From the NCBI GenBank assembly GCA_015272215.1, contig JACYMD010000093.1, positions 1-64,000 of the forward strand: a stretch of DNA of 64,000 nucleotides, written 5' to 3'. Positions 63,239-64,000 of this stretch are shown here, one piece after another. Within the stretch, counting starts at the first letter, position 1. Every line of letters begins with the position of its first letter. The notes beneath the pieces are model-generated. The model was not told the DNA's origin, ran no database searches, and saw only the letters and a program-made list of their open reading frames with translations. The DNA comes from Rivularia sp. T60_A2020_040. GTDB lineage: Bacteria; Cyanobacteriota; Cyanobacteriia; Cyanobacteriales; Nostocaceae. A program made the position numbers and the translations under genes.

Positions 63239-64000
63239 TAGTCGTCTCCGAGGACAATTTTATAGTTTACTTTTCTATCTTTATTTTGCTCATAAATACT
63301 TTTGTAAAGTTGTCTAATACTTGATATTTTATCAAAAACTTTTTGTAGCAAATGTTGCTGTTTGTAAGGGTTGTAAATTACGAAAAAAAAACAAATAATT
63401 TCAACTTATTTCTTTTTTCCAAGCCGGATTGTATCAAAAATTCTCAGATAAAAAAAATTATTTTAAAAATTAAAATATAGAGAATCATTAATTTAAATTA
63501 GTTTATATCGATGATGATTTAGAGGTTACTTGAATCTATCTTGATTATTTGTTACCAACAATAAAATGTTTTTGATTTATTCTTCTTAAGAGTAATTTAT
63601 CGGCAGATTCTACTTAAGTGATAATACTGAAGACGTTGAGATAATAAAGGTTTAAAAAAGACAATAAGTCGGCTAATCCATTTATTAGATTAAGTTGTTT
63701 GATTCAACCATCTCGGTTAGATTGACTAAGTTTTTGGCAGCGACTTGACGCTATTAAAACCAGGTTTATAACAAAATCAAAGCGTAGAAGTTGAAAAAAT
63801 CAGGGTAAGGCAGCTAATTTATCGGAAATTACATACAAGAAGATTTTAATAAATATTTTAATTGAGCTTGTATTTTGAGTGTAAACATTTAAATATTTTG
63901 ACCTTGATAATGCATACAAAAAAAACACCTAATCATACTGCTAATTCATTGTTATATTTGTACTGGATGATAAATCTACCAGTCGTTTTATTCGCTACCA
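63239..64000. other. Gene-free upstream region of flv3
   Basis: The last 762 bp are AT-rich with no credible frame. They should contain the flv3 promoter. I found no clear NtcA palindrome or other site that I would defend. Confidence 0.5.

Noticed and set aside
63239-64000. Possible NtcA site upstream of flv3
   Set aside because: The best candidate, GTAAAGTTGTCTAA, lacks the TAC half of GTA-N8-TAC.

Overview
The window comes from a cyanobacterium, most likely a filamentous heterocyst-forming one (Nostocales). The evidence is a DnaE N-terminal fragment ending in a split intein, PxcA, a CBS-CP12 fusion, a pair of flavodiiron proteins, many GCGATCGC sites and short heptamer repeats in most gaps. 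The sequence is AT-rich and the housekeeping genes are widely spaced. I saw no rRNA, tRNA, complete insertion sequence or CRISPR array.

0-13 kb: mltA, pxcA, an SF1-helicase-like protein, a secreted beta-barrel-like protein, a pyruvate-kinase-like protein, CBS-CP12, a membrane protein with a polymer-forming domain, a DUF6544-like protein, a small coiled-coil membrane protein and argJ.

13.3-14.4 kb: five tandem copies of a small-RNA-like unit on the minus strand. Each has a G/C dyad at the -35 position, a TATACT-like -10, about 50 nt of transcript and an intrinsic terminator. A MITE-like element sits between copies four and five. The architecture resembles the heterocyst-specific NsiR1 arrays, but identity is not proven.

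14.6-31 kb: gatB, a potassium-channel-like protein, a YetF-like protein, a GNAT gene remnant, murD, glyS (carrying an interspersed repeat inside its reading frame), a glycosyltransferase-pyruvyltransferase-glycosyltransferase group, pentapeptide and TPR proteins, a Uma2 nuclease-like protein and a sugar-nucleotide reductase.

31.2-39.5 kb: a C-P lyase cluster. phnF diverges from phnG, phnH, a GNAT gene, phnI, phnJ, phnK, phnL and phnM. A PhnF-type operator lies in the divergent gap. phnI carries six in-frame heptamers. No phosphonate transporter genes are present.

39.5-55.4 kb: a defence region. A WYL-domain CRISPR-associated regulator is translationally coupled to an HD phosphohydrolase, followed by an Rpn/DUF4351-like protein. 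Then comes a long plus-strand type III-D-like operon: csx3, csx3 fused to a P-loop domain, an HD-less cas10 with an intact GGDD, a cas7/csm3-like gene, csx10, a small subunit, a CARF protein with a RelE-like C-terminus, another csm3-like gene, a PD-(D/E)xK-like protein, a third RAMP gene, csx19, a fourth RAMP gene and an unrecognised protein. The parts fit a cyclic-oligoadenylate circuit: Cas10 makes the signal, the CARF protein responds, and Csx3 degrades the signal. cas1, cas2, cas6 and arrays are absent.

55.4-64 kb: dnaE-N with the split intein, a gene-poor stretch, and flv1-like and flv3-like genes. The last 0.76 kb shows no gene.
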